From Larkinella sp. C7 (GTDB lineage Bacteria; Bacteroidota; Bacteroidia; Cytophagales; Spirosomataceae), in assembly GCF_006149005.1 (NCBI RefSeq), contig NZ_VBSL01000005.1, forward strand, positions 496,338 to 560,337: 64,000 nt of DNA. The letters are read 5' to 3'. The position numbers were made by a program, and so were the translations under genes. The notes beneath the pieces were generated by a model. It worked only from the letters and a program-made list of their open reading frames with translations, had not been told where the DNA came from and ran no database searches. Of the stretch, positions 43,631-52,298 are shown in pieces. Every line of letters starts with the position of its first letter. Position 1 is the stretch's first letter.

Positions 43631-44902
43631 ATGAAAAAACAGAGTTTGGTTGCCCTTGCCTCTTTATTGACAACGGGGGTCTTCGCCCAGCAGGAACCCA
43701 TTCAGTTTACCGCCAAAGGAATTGTTGTTCTGTCCGATGCCGATATGGCGGCTTCCGCCCTGGCCGACGGTAACTTGTACAAAAGCAAAACCAGCCGTGA
43801 CGCACTGACGATCGTTAAATTTCCCCTCGACCGAAATGGGCAGAACATTACCACCGCCCCCATTTCCAACTCCTCGGCGCTGTATGACAAAGCCGCTGTT
43901 GTGACCCCCAACGGACGCTTCGCATATGTGCTGGAAGGACGCGGTCAACTGGGTGACAGCGTCTCCACGCTGAAAGGCGGTGTGAAAGAGATGCCGGCCG
44001 CAGCCCGGATGTTTATTGTTGACCTCGCACCGGCCAAACCGACCGCGAAAGTGGTTAGCGTCGGCAACCTGCCAACAGCCATCACCATCAACCCGCAGGG
44101 CAATACCCTCGCCGTGGCTTCGGGTGATGCCGGTAAAGAAATGCGGTTGATTGAAATCGACAATACCGGTACGCCCAAGCGGGTGATCACGGCCCCTTCC
44201 CCGGTTCCGGGAGCACGCATTACGGATCTGGTCTGGAGCCCGGCCGGTGACTTCCTTGCCTACGTGATTGAAGATACGCAGGAAGTCGGCTTGATGAAAT
44301 ATTCACTCGATGCGGCCAAAAAACCGAATATCGTTCCCCACGGCAAACCCATTAAAGTAGGTGGTTTGCCAGCCACCGGCAAATTCTCACCGGATGGTAA
44401 ATTCTTCCTGGTTTCCGACATCAAGAAGGGAGCCAACGCGCAGGGAGCTGGCAAAGGTGAGCTGTTTGTGGTACAGTTCAGCACTGAGGATACGCCGGGT
44501 GAACACAAAGTGGTTTCTCAAACGGCTTCGGGCGAAAGTGCCGAAGCCCTGACCATCAGCCCCGATGGCTCTATGGTGATTGTGGCCAATTCCGGGCAGT
44601 CCTACCAGCCGTTCGGCCATGCAGGGGCCGGAAAAAGCTCCCTGTCGGTGTATGGACTCGACAAGGAAGGAAAGCTGACCCTGGCGAATGAATATCCTTT
44701 CGAAGGCATCATGCCCCAGAGCGTCGAGTTCGACAAGAGTGGCAGTGCCATTGCCGTGGCGGTTTCCGAATACCTCGACTACGGCGACCGTTCCGGCGGT
44801 ATCGAGTTCTGGAAAGTGACCAAAGGCGACAAACCGTCGCTGGAGAAAATGCCGGGCAAAATCAGCGTCGCCCGTGGTAGCCACACGGTACGGGTTTATT
44901 AA
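43631..44902 (+). CDS. Exported seven-bladed beta-propeller protein (lactonase/YncE-like)
   Basis: From ATG 43631 the protein is 423 residues with a signal peptide (MKKQSLVALASLLTTGVFAQ). The mature protein repeats a propeller pattern: VTPNGRFAYVLEG, INPQGNTLAVASG, WSPAGDFLAYVIED, FSPDGKFFLVSD and ISPDGSMVIVANS. This resembles YncE/6-phosphogluconolactonase-like propellers, which bind ligands or partners outside the cytoplasm. The catalytic residues of lactonases are not recognisable, so I assign no enzyme activity. It ends one nucleotide before a long inverted repeat. Confidence 0.85.
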   Translation: MKKQSLVALASLLTTGVFAQQEPIQFTAKGIVVLSDADMAASALADGNLYKSKTSRDALTIVKFPLDRNGQNITTAPISNSSALYDKAAVVTPNGRFAYVLEGRGQLGDSVSTLKGGVKEMPAAARMFIVDLAPAKPTAKVVSVGNLPTAITINPQGNTLAVASGDAGKEMRLIEIDNTGTPKRVITAPSPVPGARITDLVWSPAGDFLAYVIEDTQEVGLMKYSLDAAKKPNIVPHGKPIKVGGLPATGKFSPDGKFFLVSDIKKGANAQGAGKGELFVVQFSTEDTPGEHKVVSQTASGESAEALTISPDGSMVIVANSGQSYQPFGHAGAGKSSLSVYGLDKEGKLTLANEYPFEGIMPQSVEFDKSGSAIAVAVSEYLDYGDRSGGIEFWKVTKGDKPSLEKMPGKISVARGSHTVRVY

Positions 44903-44974
44903 ATGAATGATGGATGATGAACGATGAATGGTAGCCAGCGAAGCCCATTCATCGTTCATCATCCATCATTCGTT
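44902..44974. repeat. Intergenic inverted repeat (ATGAATGATGG type)
   Basis: Arms 44902-44931 and 44945-44974 are inverted 30-base copies with one mismatch, with a 13-nt loop. They use the same ATGATGGATGATGAACGATG words as the repeats at 5800 and 49580. It separates convergent genes. Confidence 0.8.
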
Positions 44975-45270
44975 CACACCCTCTCCCAGCGGAATTGCTT
45001 TTTGACTTTCTTTTGCTTGCCGTTGCTTTTATCCTTTTTCAGTCCTTTGCGGTCACTCGCCATTGTGGAGGACACTCCGGCTCCTTTGCGGTTGGAGAAC
45101 CACCAGGTCGGGCTGTGCATGGTGCCCAAAACCGTCCCTCTGTACACGCGCCCGCCGTGCTGGTGTTCCATTCTGACATGGCAACTTTTGATCGGGCAAT
45201 GGGACGCCATACATCCCGTCAGGAGCCAACTACTCACTAAGCTCACCCACAATCCCTGAGGTAGTTTCAT
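44974..45270 (-). CDS. Small putative lipoprotein with Cys/His cluster
   Basis: This 98-residue protein has a lipoprotein signal peptide with the lipobox LLTGC (Cys20). A short Cys/His-rich stretch follows (SHCPIKSCHVRMEHQHGG) that could bind metal, then a basic Lys/Arg-rich tail. I recognise no named family. It converges with the propeller gene and is followed upstream by a strong hairpin. Confidence 0.65.
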   Translation of the reverse strand: MKLPQGLWVSLVSSWLLTGCMASHCPIKSCHVRMEHQHGGRVYRGTVLGTMHSPTWWFSNRKGAGVSSTMASDRKGLKKDKSNGKQKKVKKQFRWERV

Positions 45271-45287
45271 CTCGATATCGGTCTAAA

Positions 45288-45344
45288 GCAGAAGGGGTGA
45301 AAGTAGAAAAAGTTTTGCTCTTTTTCCACTTTCACCCCTTCTGC
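45288..45344. repeat. Intergenic inverted repeat (GCAGAAGGGGTGAAAG type)
   Basis: Arms 45288-45312 and 45320-45344 pair over 25 bases with one mismatch around a 7-nt loop. It sits between two minus-strand genes and would end the upstream transcript in a stable hairpin. Confidence 0.7.
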
Positions 45345-45357
45345 CTTTTGTAAGGTC

Positions 45358-45615
45358 TTATCTTCCGAAAGCCAATTCATACCCGGCGTTTACCAGATAT
45401 TCGGCCACCCGTGGCCGAACAACCCAATAAACCCCGTTATCTCCGCGCAAAATCCAGTGGTCACTTCCCTTTACATAGCGATTATTCGCGCAATCAATTG
45501 CCTGCATCAATGTCTTAAATTCTGATTGCCGTGCTTCTTTCAACATCTCAGCAAGGCGCGGAAAAGCCACGCTCCGCCGTAACCGTAACGTAATTGTTGA
45601 ATCTCGAGAATACAT
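45358..45615 (-). CDS. Small protein of unknown function
   Basis: This 85-residue protein (MYSRDSTITLRLRRS...) mixes helical segments (RLAEMLKEARQSEFKTLMQAID) with a short beta region (HWILRGDNGVYWVVRPRV). It has no signal peptide. The composition looks genuine; no family recognised. It stands alone between an inverted repeat and a 416-bp gap. Confidence 0.55.
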   Translation of the reverse strand: MYSRDSTITLRLRRSVAFPRLAEMLKEARQSEFKTLMQAIDCANNRYVKGSDHWILRGDNGVYWVVRPRVAEYLVNAGYELAFGR

Positions 45616-45822
45616 ACACGTAGAGTAAACAGTACACTATGGGTTGTCTACTTGCACAAATCAGGCCAATTATTTTCCTTTTGTAACCGTTTAGTAAAAT
45701 AAGGCAATATTAATGAAATAATCGAGTCGGTAATCTACCAAAAAATAACATTTTTTTATGATGTACTGAGTAATTATTCTTTCTATAAAAATATGATTAT
45801 ATTGTTATTTGTATACTGTGTA

Positions 45823-45831
45823 TTGTAGAAA
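45823..45831 (+). promoter_or_regulatory. Candidate activator half-site (TTGTAGAAA)
   Basis: A single TTGTAGAAA copy lies about 153 bp upstream of a TGGTACG box at 45984. The same octamer, alone or as a palindrome, precedes four other genes of this island. Confidence 0.35.
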
Positions 45832-45983
45832 GACTTCCCCAGCAACCGGCTTATGTTGCCCTGATTCCCCACAAACAGACGACCGGCTGTGCGGTTGAGC
45901 TGCACACCAATTATAACAACAAACACCTCACTATCAGCAGATTAAATACCCTACAAGTTCGACACTGACCCTGTTTTTACAAG

Positions 45984-45999
45984 TGGTACGGCTTTTGGC
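45984..45999 (+). promoter_or_regulatory. Weak -24/-12-like promoter box of the OmpA-type gene
   Basis: TGGTACGGCTTTTGGC shares TGGTACG with the YtxH promoter, but the -12 C is one base further than in the other sites. It lies 33 nt before ATG 46032. Confidence 0.3.
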
Positions 46000-46031
46000 T
46001 TTGGTACCACGAACCAATGTTTTAATTTACC

Positions 46032-46763
46032 ATGATCACACACAGCCATTCTTTACAATTGCGTACAATGAGAGCGGTGGCACTGGTAGTAGCCGGGAGC
46101 ATGCTTGCGGCTGGTACAATGACAGGATGTAAATCAATTCGAAAAAACACGAATAATACCCAGCGCGGTGCCATCATTGGAGCCGGTGCGGGTGCTGTAG
46201 CGGGTGGCCTTATTGGCCGGAAATCAGGCAATACCGCCGTGGGTGCGATTCTGGGCGCTACGGTGGGTGGCGCAGGGGGTGCATTGATCGGTCGTCAAAT
46301 GGATAAGCAGGCAGAAGAACTTCGCCGGCGACTCGAAAACGCCCGCATCGAACGCGTGGGCGAGGGGATCAAAATCACCTTTGATTCCGATTTCCTGTTC
46401 GACGTTGACCGGTACAACCTGAAGTCTGCGAATCGGGAAAACATGGCCAAACTGGCCGAGACTCTGAAGAAATACAGTGATACGGAAGTCCTGATTGAAG
46501 GCCATGCCGACAATACCGGCTCCGATCAACACAACCTGAAACTGTCGGAACGCCGGGCCAAAACCGTGGCCAAACTGCTGCAGTCGGAAGGCATCAAAGC
46601 CAACCGTTTGACGGAGAAAGGCTATGGTGAAAGCCAGCCGCTGGCCGACAATGGCAGCGTTTCGGGCCGTCAGCAAAACCGTCGGGTCGAGGTAGCCATC
46701 TATGCAAACGATAAGCTAAGAAAAGCCGCCGAACGCGGAACAATTGGAAATATAAACAGTTAA
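46032..46763 (+). CDS. OmpA-family lipoprotein with glycine-zipper region
   Basis: This protein is 243 residues from ATG 46032. From the alternative ATG 46068 the signal peptide is MRAVALVVAGSMLAAGTMTGC, with lipobox Cys21, which may be the truer start. A glycine-zipper membrane segment follows (GAIIGAGAGAVAGGLIG, then VGAILGATVGGAGGALIG). The C-terminal OmpA domain has TFDSDFLFDVDRYNL and EGHADNTGS...NLKLSERRA, which binds peptidoglycan. It likely tethers the outer membrane to the cell wall under stress. A hairpin and the PA2169-type gene follow. Confidence 0.92.
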   Translation: MITHSHSLQLRTMRAVALVVAGSMLAAGTMTGCKSIRKNTNNTQRGAIIGAGAGAVAGGLIGRKSGNTAVGAILGATVGGAGGALIGRQMDKQAEELRRRLENARIERVGEGIKITFDSDFLFDVDRYNLKSANRENMAKLAETLKKYSDTEVLIEGHADNTGSDQHNLKLSERRAKTVAKLLQSEGIKANRLTEKGYGESQPLADNGSVSGRQQNRRVEVAIYANDKLRKAAERGTIGNINS

Positions 46764-46764
46764 A

Positions 46765-46799
46765 CCTACACGCCCGGTCCGTCAGGGATCGGGCGTAGG
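46765..46799 (+). terminator. Hairpin after the OmpA-type gene
   Basis: CCTAC(A)CGCCCG ... CGGGCGTAGG forms a stable stem. A T-rich tract follows after several bases, so it is a leaky terminator or mRNA-stabilising hairpin before the next gene. Confidence 0.5.
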
Positions 46800-46824
46800 C
46801 AAATCACTTTTCTTTTTAAACGTT

Positions 46825-47280
46825 ATGGAAGTAGGAAACACACACAGCGAAATTCTAGACCGGTTGAACACGTTATTGACGCGTACACGTGACGGAGAAC
46901 GAGGCTATCAGGAAGCCGCTGAGAATGTAAAAGATGCTGAACTGAAGAGTTTGTTCCTGACACAGTCGCGGCAGCGCAACGAATACGCCACGGAGATCGA
47001 CCGCGAAATCCGCACCCTGGGCGGAGATCCGGAAAATAGCACGAGCCTCACCGCCGATCTGCACCGCGCCTGGATCAACATCAAAACCACTTTTACCGGC
47101 AATGACGACAAAGCCGTGGTGGAAGAATGCAAACGCGGAGACGGACAGGCCCTAGAAGATTACCAGGAAATTCTGCAAAGCACCAGCCTGGCAGCCAGCA
47201 CCCGTGAACTGCTGCTGCGTCAGAAAGAACGGATCGAATCGGCCCATGCGTCGATGGCCCGTCTGGCAAATGTTGTATAA
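46825..47280 (+). CDS. PA2169-type four-helix-bundle protein (DUF2383)
   Basis: This 151-residue all-helical cytosolic protein has the ferritin-like DUF2383/PA2169 pattern: ILDRLNTLLTRTRDGERGYQEAAE, then QSRQRNEYATEIDREI, GGDPENSTSL, and HRAWINIKTTFTG. Members occur beside OmpA/CsbD-type stress genes and are thought to be stress-induced; no activity is proven. The gene lies 61 nt after the OmpA-type gene and is closed by a strong terminator. Confidence 0.9.
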   Translation: MEVGNTHSEILDRLNTLLTRTRDGERGYQEAAENVKDAELKSLFLTQSRQRNEYATEIDREIRTLGGDPENSTSLTADLHRAWINIKTTFTGNDDKAVVEECKRGDGQALEDYQEILQSTSLAASTRELLLRQKERIESAHASMARLANVV

Positions 47281-47298
47281 CCTTTCCAGGTGAAAGGT

Positions 47299-47336
47299 AA
47301 AAAGTCCCGGATCCGGCGGATTCGGGACTTTTTTTT
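47299..47336 (+). terminator. Rho-independent terminator
   Basis: AAAAAGTCCCG ... CGGGACTTTTTTTT forms an 11-bp stem ending in T8, 19 nt after the PA2169-type gene. A small hairpin CCTTTC/GAAAGG precedes it. Confidence 0.92.
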
Positions 47337-47477
47337 GTATCCAAAAACAATCTAAATCCACGAATTGTTGATCAATAGCCCGGCCAGCCCTTGCCAGGAT
47401 TGACTTAAAAACCGCACAAGCATTTTAAAAACCGCAGCGGAACCTGATTCAATGGCCCCGGAAACTGAATTATTACT

Positions 47478-49580
47478 ATGGAAACCACCAATACTGTAGA
47501 AAACCCGGATGAGATTCATTCCAGACCGGGAAAGCCCTATCCACTGGGCGCCACATGGGACGGCGAAGGCGTTAACTTCGCCCTGTTTAGTGAACATGCA
47601 ACCGGCGTTATTTTGTGTCTGTTCGACGCGGAAGACCCTACCAAAGAAACCCGGCGGATTCCGCTGACGGAATGCACCGAACAAATCTGGCACATTTACC
47701 TGGATGCCATCCAGCCCGGCCAATTGTATGGTTACCGCGTGGAAGGACCGTTTGAACCCACCCAGGGTTTCGTGTTCAATCCGAACAAACTGTTGCTGGA
47801 TCCGTATGCCAAAGCCATCAGTGGGCCTATTGAAAGCAACCAAGCTCAACTGGGCTTCGATCCAAACAACCAGGATGAAGATCGGTTTTCGAAACCGCAG
47901 GAAGATGACAGCGCCCCTTTCGTGCCGAAGTCGGTGGTGATCGACTCCACCTTCGATTGGGAAGACGACCAACGCCCGGACATTCCACTCAACCGCTCCG
48001 TGATTTACGAATTACACGTGAAAGGGTTTACAAAACTGCACCCTGAATTGCCGGAGAAAATCCGCGGGACTTACGCCGGTCTGGGCCGTCCTGAGGTCAC
48101 AGAGTATCTAAAATCGCTGGGAATCACGACGGTAGAGCTGATGCCGGTTCACCAGTTTACGGGCGAAAGTTACTGGGGCTATAACTCGATCGGATATTTT
48201 GCCCCCCACAGCGAATATGCCTCGAAAGATAAAATCGGCCACGCCGTCAATGAGTTCAAGGAAATGGTGAAGGCCTTGCACAAGGCCGGTATCGAAGTCG
48301 TTCTGGACGTGGTCTATAACCACACCGCCGAAGGCAACCAGCACGGGCCGACACTGTCGTTCCGGGGCATCGATAACCCGGCTTACTACTGGCTCGTAGA
48401 AGGCAATGAAACCTACTACATGGATTATACCGGCACGGGCAACACGCTGAATATGAACCACCCGCGTACGCTGCAACTCGTGATGGATAGCCTGCGCTAT
48501 TGGGTAAACGAAATGCACGTCGACGGTTTCCGGTTCGATCTGGCCACGGCCCTGGCCCACAGCCTGACGGCCGCCGGTCAGTTGTCGTCCTTTCTCGAAA
48601 CCATTCAGCAGGACCCGGTTCTGTCGCAAGTTAAACTGATTGCCGAACCCTGGGATGTGCAGTCGTATCACGTCGGCAATTTTCCGGTCAACTGGTCGGA
48701 GTGGAATGGAAAATACCGGGATTGCGTTCGCGGGTTCTGGAAGGGCGATACCGGACTGGCCGGCGAACTGGCCGCACGGGTTCTGGGAAGCCCCGACCTC
48801 TACAACGATGGTCGCCAGCCTGCCAATAGCATCAACCTGATTACGGCTCACGACGGTTATACGCTCAATGACCTGGTGAGCTACAACGACAAGCACAATG
48901 AAGCCAATGGAGAGGATAACAGGGACGGCGCTAACGATAACCTGAGCTGGAACATGGGCGCGGAAGGCCCGACCGACGACGAGACCATTGTGCGGGCGCG
49001 TGAACAGCAAAAACGTGCGTTTTTAGCTACCCTCCTTCTGAGCCAGGGAACGCCAATGCTGGTGATGGGCGACGAATGTGGCCGGACGCAGCAGGGCAAC
49101 AACAACGCCTATTGTCAGGACAATGAAATTAGCTGGTTCAACTGGGAGTGGACGGCCGATCAACAGGCCTTGTTCGATTTTACCTGCCAGTTAACGGCCT
49201 TGCGCCGGGAACTGCCGTTGCTGCGTCGCCGGAAGTTCTACCGCACGGAGGAGATAGTCTGGCTCCGCAACGACGGAAAACCGATGACCGACCAAAACTG
49301 GAACGATGGTATTACGCGCTGTCTGGGTTTGCTGATCGATGGAACAAAAGTGGATGAGCAGGACGAAAACGGCGATCCGATTGGCGAAGGCCGGCTGTTG
49401 ATTCTGTTCAACGCGTTCTGGGAACCCTTATCGTTCCAATTACCGAAACCCGGCCGGAAATCCAAATGGCAGGTCTTGGTGAATACGGCTACCGATACGC
49501 CAGTTTCCCAGGAAGTTTCCGCCCGCGAGCCCTTCGAAATTCAGGGCCGTTCGGTGGTGTTTCTGAAGCTGAAAGAGTAA
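47478..49580 (+). CDS. glgX: Glycogen debranching enzyme GlgX-type (GH13 isoamylase)
   Basis: This 700-residue protein has an N-terminal CBM48 domain (about 20-110: [21 protein letters not shown]) and a GH13 barrel (about 165-600). The GH13 conserved regions are present: [15 protein letters not shown] (nucleophile Asp), IAEPWD (acid/base Glu) and [19 protein letters not shown] (stabilising Asp). It cleaves alpha-1,6 branches of glycogen limit dextrins. No other glycogen gene is nearby; its place among stress genes suggests reserve mobilisation on stress. Confidence 0.95.
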   Translation: METTNTVENPDEIHSRPGKPYPLGATWDGEGVNFALFSEHATGVILCLFDAEDPTKETRRIPLTECTEQIWHIYLDAIQPGQLYGYRVEGPFEPTQGFVFNPNKLLLDPYAKAISGPIESNQAQLGFDPNNQDEDRFSKPQEDDSAPFVPKSVVIDSTFDWEDDQRPDIPLNRSVIYELHVKGFTKLHPELPEKIRGTYAGLGRPEVTEYLKSLGITTVELMPVHQFTGESYWGYNSIGYFAPHSEYASKDKIGHAVNEFKEMVKALHKAGIEVVLDVVYNHTAEGNQHGPTLSFRGIDNPAYYWLVEGNETYYMDYTGTGNTLNMNHPRTLQLVMDSLRYWVNEMHVDGFRFDLATALAHSLTAAGQLSSFLETIQQDPVLSQVKLIAEPWDVQSYHVGNFPVNWSEWNGKYRDCVRGFWKGDTGLAGELAARVLGSPDLYNDGRQPANSINLITAHDGYTLNDLVSYNDKHNEANGEDNRDGANDNLSWNMGAEGPTDDETIVRAREQQKRAFLATLLLSQGTPMLVMGDECGRTQQGNNNAYCQDNEISWFNWEWTADQQALFDFTCQLTALRRELPLLRRRKFYRTEEIVWLRNDGKPMTDQNWNDGITRCLGLLIDGTKVDEQDENGDPIGEGRLLILFNAFWEPLSFQLPKPGRKSKWQVLVNTATDTPVSQEVSAREPFEIQGRSVVFLKLKE

Positions 49581-49664
49581 TGAGTGATAAATGATGGGTG
49601 ATGAACGATGAATGGGCTTTGCCGGCGACTATTCATCGTTCATCATCCATCACCCATCATTCGT
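49580..49664. repeat. Intergenic inverted repeat (ATGATGGGTGATGAACG type)
   Basis: Arms of about 30 bases on either side of GGGCTTTGCCGGCGAC are inverted copies of the ATGATG/GATGAACGATGAAT words. The right arm carries one extra 7-base GATGGAT unit, as if by slippage. It fills the gap between the convergent glgX and DUF3891 genes. Confidence 0.7.
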
Positions 49665-50385
49665 TTTTAAAACGCCATTCCTTCTCTTCAATCGGGGCTT
49701 TCTGAATGCAGTTGTACAACTCGGCGTCATCTTTGTAACTGAGTTGTTGCAACTGGTGGGCTTCGATTTGCAGTGAAAATCCGGGAATCTCGAAGGGCCA
49801 GGGATCAACGCATACGGTTTTGTCAGGACGCTGAAAAATGTAGTAGATAACACCATCCGGACCGGGACTGATTTCCAGCCGACGGCCGTACTCCGGAATC
49901 AGACCCTGACAAAGAATGAGCGACAGGGCATCGCACCACTGAATGAAGGCATACGCATAATCAACCTCCTTTTTAGAAAGTTTCATCTGCCGCAGCCACG
50001 TCTTCTGGTTCTGTTTCTGCTGTTCCAGAAACGCGTTCAGCTCAGCGTTTTGGTCAGTTAGGGACTCATAGAGAAAGATGGCATGTCTCGACACCATCAG
50101 GGCATTCCAGCGGCTTTTTTCCAGCGCGATTTCGACCATTCGCCGGGCCTGACCCACAGCGTATTCTTCGATCCGAAAATCCATCGGCGCGCCTGCTGCC
50201 GTGAGGTGATTCCGACCTTCCCAGGGTTCCTGCCCATCGTCGTGTTCGGTCAGGGCTACGAGCGTTTCCACCCAGCGTTCCGGTCTTTTGGCCGGGTTCC
50301 AGTGCATCGCAATCTTGACCGCCAGCAACCCATGCGCCTGCTGGTGAATCAATTCCCAGCCCAAATCAGTGTTTTTAACAATCAT
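49657..50385 (-). CDS. DUF3891 family protein
   Basis: This 242-residue cytosolic, mostly helical protein has the DUF3891 pattern: ELIHQQAHGLLAVKIAMHW near the N-terminus (a conserved His pair), LVALTEHDDGQEPW with another His-Asp pair, and VSRHAIFLYESL. The spaced His/Asp residues resemble HD-type metal sites, but no activity is known. It begins just after the terminator of the FMN-protein gene and so probably has its own promoter. Confidence 0.85.
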   Translation of the reverse strand: MIVKNTDLGWELIHQQAHGLLAVKIAMHWNPAKRPERWVETLVALTEHDDGQEPWEGRNHLTAAGAPMDFRIEEYAVGQARRMVEIALEKSRWNALMVSRHAIFLYESLTDQNAELNAFLEQQKQNQKTWLRQMKLSKKEVDYAYAFIQWCDALSLILCQGLIPEYGRRLEISPGPDGVIYYIFQRPDKTVCVDPWPFEIPGFSLQIEAHQLQQLSYKDDAELYNCIQKAPIEEKEWRFKNE

Positions 50386-50411
50386 ATCGGGTTTGTTTTC
50401 AAAGGGATAAG

Positions 50412-50443
50412 CAAAAAATGCCGGTCTTTTCAGACCGGCATTC
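50412..50443 (-). terminator. Rho-independent terminator of the FMN-binding protein gene
   Basis: On the minus strand, AATGCCGGTCT-GAAA-AGACCGGCATT is followed by a T-run, 23 nt after the stop at 50466. Confidence 0.9.
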
Positions 50444-50465
50444 CGCTTTTTTATAGACTCATAGA

Positions 50466-50969
50466 CTACCGGTTTTCAACCAGTTTGTTTTCACCTTCCT
50501 GATAGGTGTCACCGGTCAAAGCTGCCCGGGCCATTTCAAAAAGCCGCACCATCCGGCTTGCACTGGAATCCCAGTACTCAGCCGTTTCGGTATGCACTTT
50601 CAGCAGGGACAATGACGGGTCATCTTTGCCTTCAGGAAACCACGGTTTGGCCATAGGCGACCACAATTCTTCAATTTTTGCCCGATCCTGCAATTCCTGT
50701 GCCGTGCCGCTCACGGATACATACGAGGCATCCGACACGTTGGCAAAAGCGACATTCACCTGGTAGTTCTGGTCGATCTGATCGGTTTTTGGGGAGTTGT
50801 CTTTCGTTAGAAACCACAAATCACCGTTTTCATCGACCTGCATCACAGCCATCGGACGGCTCACCAGCTTCCCGCTTTCGTCCTGGGTGGTCAACATGCC
50901 AATCCGAATGTCGTTGATCAGCTTGCTAACCTTCTCCATTCCCACACTCCGTTCTTCTATAGTTTCCAT
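50466..50969 (-). CDS. Pyridoxamine 5'-phosphate oxidase-like FMN-binding general stress protein
   Basis: This 167-residue split-barrel protein resembles general stress protein 26: KLINDIRIGMLTTQDESGKLVSRPMAVMQ, GDLWFLTKDNSPKTDQI, YVSVSGTAQELQDRAKIEELW, WFPEGKDDPSLSLLKVH and AEYWDSS. Such proteins bind flavin or F420-like cofactors and are stress-induced; their substrates are mostly unknown. Cytosolic, single-gene transcript bounded by terminators on both sides. Confidence 0.92.
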   Translation of the reverse strand: METIEERSVGMEKVSKLINDIRIGMLTTQDESGKLVSRPMAVMQVDENGDLWFLTKDNSPKTDQIDQNYQVNVAFANVSDASYVSVSGTAQELQDRAKIEELWSPMAKPWFPEGKDDPSLSLLKVHTETAEYWDSSASRMVRLFEMARAALTGDTYQEGENKLVENR

Positions 50970-50993
50970 ACTGTTGTTGATTTAAGAATAAAA

Positions 50994-51029
50994 GCCGGTT
51001 GTGATTTAGCTTTCGCTAAAACAACCGGC
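50994..51029 (-). terminator. Hairpin terminator of the 62-residue ORF
   Basis: On the minus strand, GCCGGTTGTTTTAGC-GAAA-GCTAAATCACAACCGGC has a GAAA loop and is followed by TTTTATTC. It lies 18 nt past the stop at 51047 and supports that small gene. Confidence 0.8.
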
Positions 51030-51046
51030 CCATCACTTTTGAATAT

Positions 51047-51226
51047 CTATAACGGTGTTGATGACCAGTTCAGGGTCTTCATCGGAATAAACGTTTTAGA
51101 AGGGCTGGCGCAGCTTTCGTATAGCCAGTTTCTAGGTGTTTTCTGCACCGGGGATTCACAATCCGTTTTAACGCGTCCACTATCGTTTCCCACCTGAAAG
51201 TATGTTGTCTCTTTCGCCACTTCCAT
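51047..51226 (-). CDS. Small protein of unknown function
   Basis: From ATG 51226 the protein is 59 residues (a GTG at 51235 adds three). It is MEVAKETTYFQVGN..., polar, with two Cys and an aromatic NWLYESC segment and no membrane helix. The dedicated terminator directly after its stop and its ATG start make it a likely real gene in this stress island. No family recognised. Confidence 0.55.
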   Translation of the reverse strand: MEVAKETTYFQVGNDSGRVKTDCESPVQKTPRNWLYESCASPSKTFIPMKTLNWSSTPL

Positions 51227-51335
51227 ACTGCTCACAACGACCCGTTTACCGACAGAATTTCCCGATGGCCGATGGCCCGGCTGGTTGAAATACCAGCACC
51301 GTTTTTATTACCAGTTGTGCCAGTTCCCTGACCAA

Positions 51336-51740
51336 CTAGTTATAGAGCATTTCCTGACGGCCGAGCGCAACAAACAGCGTGCGTGACGTCTCGGTTTCAG
51401 TATCGGGCCGGAGGGTCATCTCCAGAATGGTCATGCACACGCGGATGCACTGACGGCAGGTTGTGGCGATCTGGCAGGCGCGTTCGGCACTCATCCGTTC
51501 ACATTCTTCGGCGCACTTTTCGCATACCTCGATGCAGGTTCGGGCCAGAAGCCGCGTGTTTTCGGAACCCCGGACGTACAAAACGGCCACCTGACGACAG
51601 AGATCCGAGCAATCCAGACTCAGGAAAATACAGCGATACAACTCCTCAATGTCCTGCTGACGCGACAATTCCGTGGCGTATTCATCGCAAGCCGTCGCGC
51701 AGCCTACCAACGTGTCGTAAATGTTTTTCTTCCAGATCAT
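51336..51740 (-). CDS. DUF326 Cys-rich four-helix-bundle protein
   Basis: This 134-residue helical protein has repeated CxxxC pairs: GCATACDEY, CIFLSLDCSDLC, CIEVCEKCAEEC and CRQCIRVC. This is the pattern of DUF326/Csp-type four-helix bundles, whose core cysteines can store Cu(I). It has no signal peptide, so it would act in the cytosol. The C-terminal 25 residues lack Cys. Metal binding is inferred from the family. Confidence 0.88.
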   Translation of the reverse strand: MIWKKNIYDTLVGCATACDEYATELSRQQDIEELYRCIFLSLDCSDLCRQVAVLYVRGSENTRLLARTCIEVCEKCAEECERMSAERACQIATTCRQCIRVCMTILEMTLRPDTETETSRTLFVALGRQEMLYN

Positions 51741-51826
51741 AACGCTTCAATTTTCCTGGGTTAAACGCCTTCTACAAAATGAACTGTGATTAAAAATAAT
51801 GGTGTGGAGTACGAATTGCTTTTGCC

Positions 51827-52021
51827 TTAAGCCACCTGACGGGATTCCATAAACCGTTGGCGTGCCCAGGCGCGGGCTTCGTAGATACTGGTCGAAATCG
51901 CTTCTTTCTTGTCAGGCACTTCCTGTTCGAGAAGCGAGTTGGCAATCTCAATCGCCTTGGCGCGAACGCTGGGCGGTAGCGAACGCATTGCTGCGGGGAA
52001 ATGGGTTTGATTCCAGACCAT
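51827..52021 (-). CDS. Small stress-island protein of unknown function
   Basis: This 64-residue protein (MVWNQTHFPAAMRSL...) has a helical centre (SVRAKAIEIANSLLEQ) and a second helix (AISTSIYEARAWARQRFM). It resembles short uncharacterised proteins of 60-70 residues that are common in bacteria, with the pattern P..M..L....R.KAIEIAN.LL, often called in stress clusters. A -24/-12-like box lies about 33 nt upstream and a TGTAGAAA site 165 nt upstream. Confidence 0.75.
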   Translation of the reverse strand: MVWNQTHFPAAMRSLPPSVRAKAIEIANSLLEQEVPDKKEAISTSIYEARAWARQRFMESRQVA

Positions 52022-52053
52022 GTTCTTTATCGCTTGTTGATGCCAGGTGTATT

Positions 52054-52068
52054 GAGATAATTATGCCA
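52054..52068 (-). promoter_or_regulatory. -24/-12-like promoter box of the 64-residue protein
   Basis: The minus strand reads TGGCATAATTATCTC, matching the TGGCATA -24 half of the other sites and keeping the -12 C at position 15. It ends 33 nt before ATG 52021. Confidence 0.45.
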
Positions 52069-52183
52069 GTTTGAATTCCCCATCAGACGATCAATTTACC
52101 TAATTGTATCCTTCTGTCTATCAAGCATATTTAAGAACACACTCTCAATAAAACACAAAATTCCTCCGTGCCACTTCCCGCGG

Positions 52184-52194
52184 TTTGTAGAAAA
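52184..52194 (-). promoter_or_regulatory. Candidate activator site (TTTTCTACAAA)
   Basis: The half-site TTTTCTACAAA (minus strand) lies about 118 bp upstream of the -24 box at 52068. It matches one half of the palindromes at 57328 and 58002. Confidence 0.4.
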
Positions 52195-52234
52195 TGAATT
52201 CCTCACTGTGTATGAAACTCCACAGCTAAATCCA

Positions 52235-52268
52235 TAAAAAATGGCCTCCGAATTTCTCAGAGGCCACG
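52235..52268 (-). terminator. Rho-independent terminator of the hybrid kinase operon
   Basis: On the minus strand, TGGCCTC ... GAGGCCA is followed by T6, 33 nt after the kinase stop at 52299. Confidence 0.88.
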
Positions 52269-52298
52269 GGTACTTTGCGTTGTCGGTTTACAACTGGA

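Larger units (their letters stand above)
45616..46031. other. Intergenic region upstream of the OmpA-type gene
   Basis: This 416-bp AT-rich gap contains no ORF I would defend. It holds a TGTAGAAA half-site (45823-45831) and a TGGTACG...TTTTGG box (45984-45999), discussed as members of the proposed sigma-54 regulon. Confidence 0.4.

Noticed and set aside
51774-51783. TTCTACA copy just upstream of the DUF326 gene as another activator site.
   Set aside because: It lies only about 30 nt from the ATG with no -24/-12-like box at the right distance, so it is probably chance.
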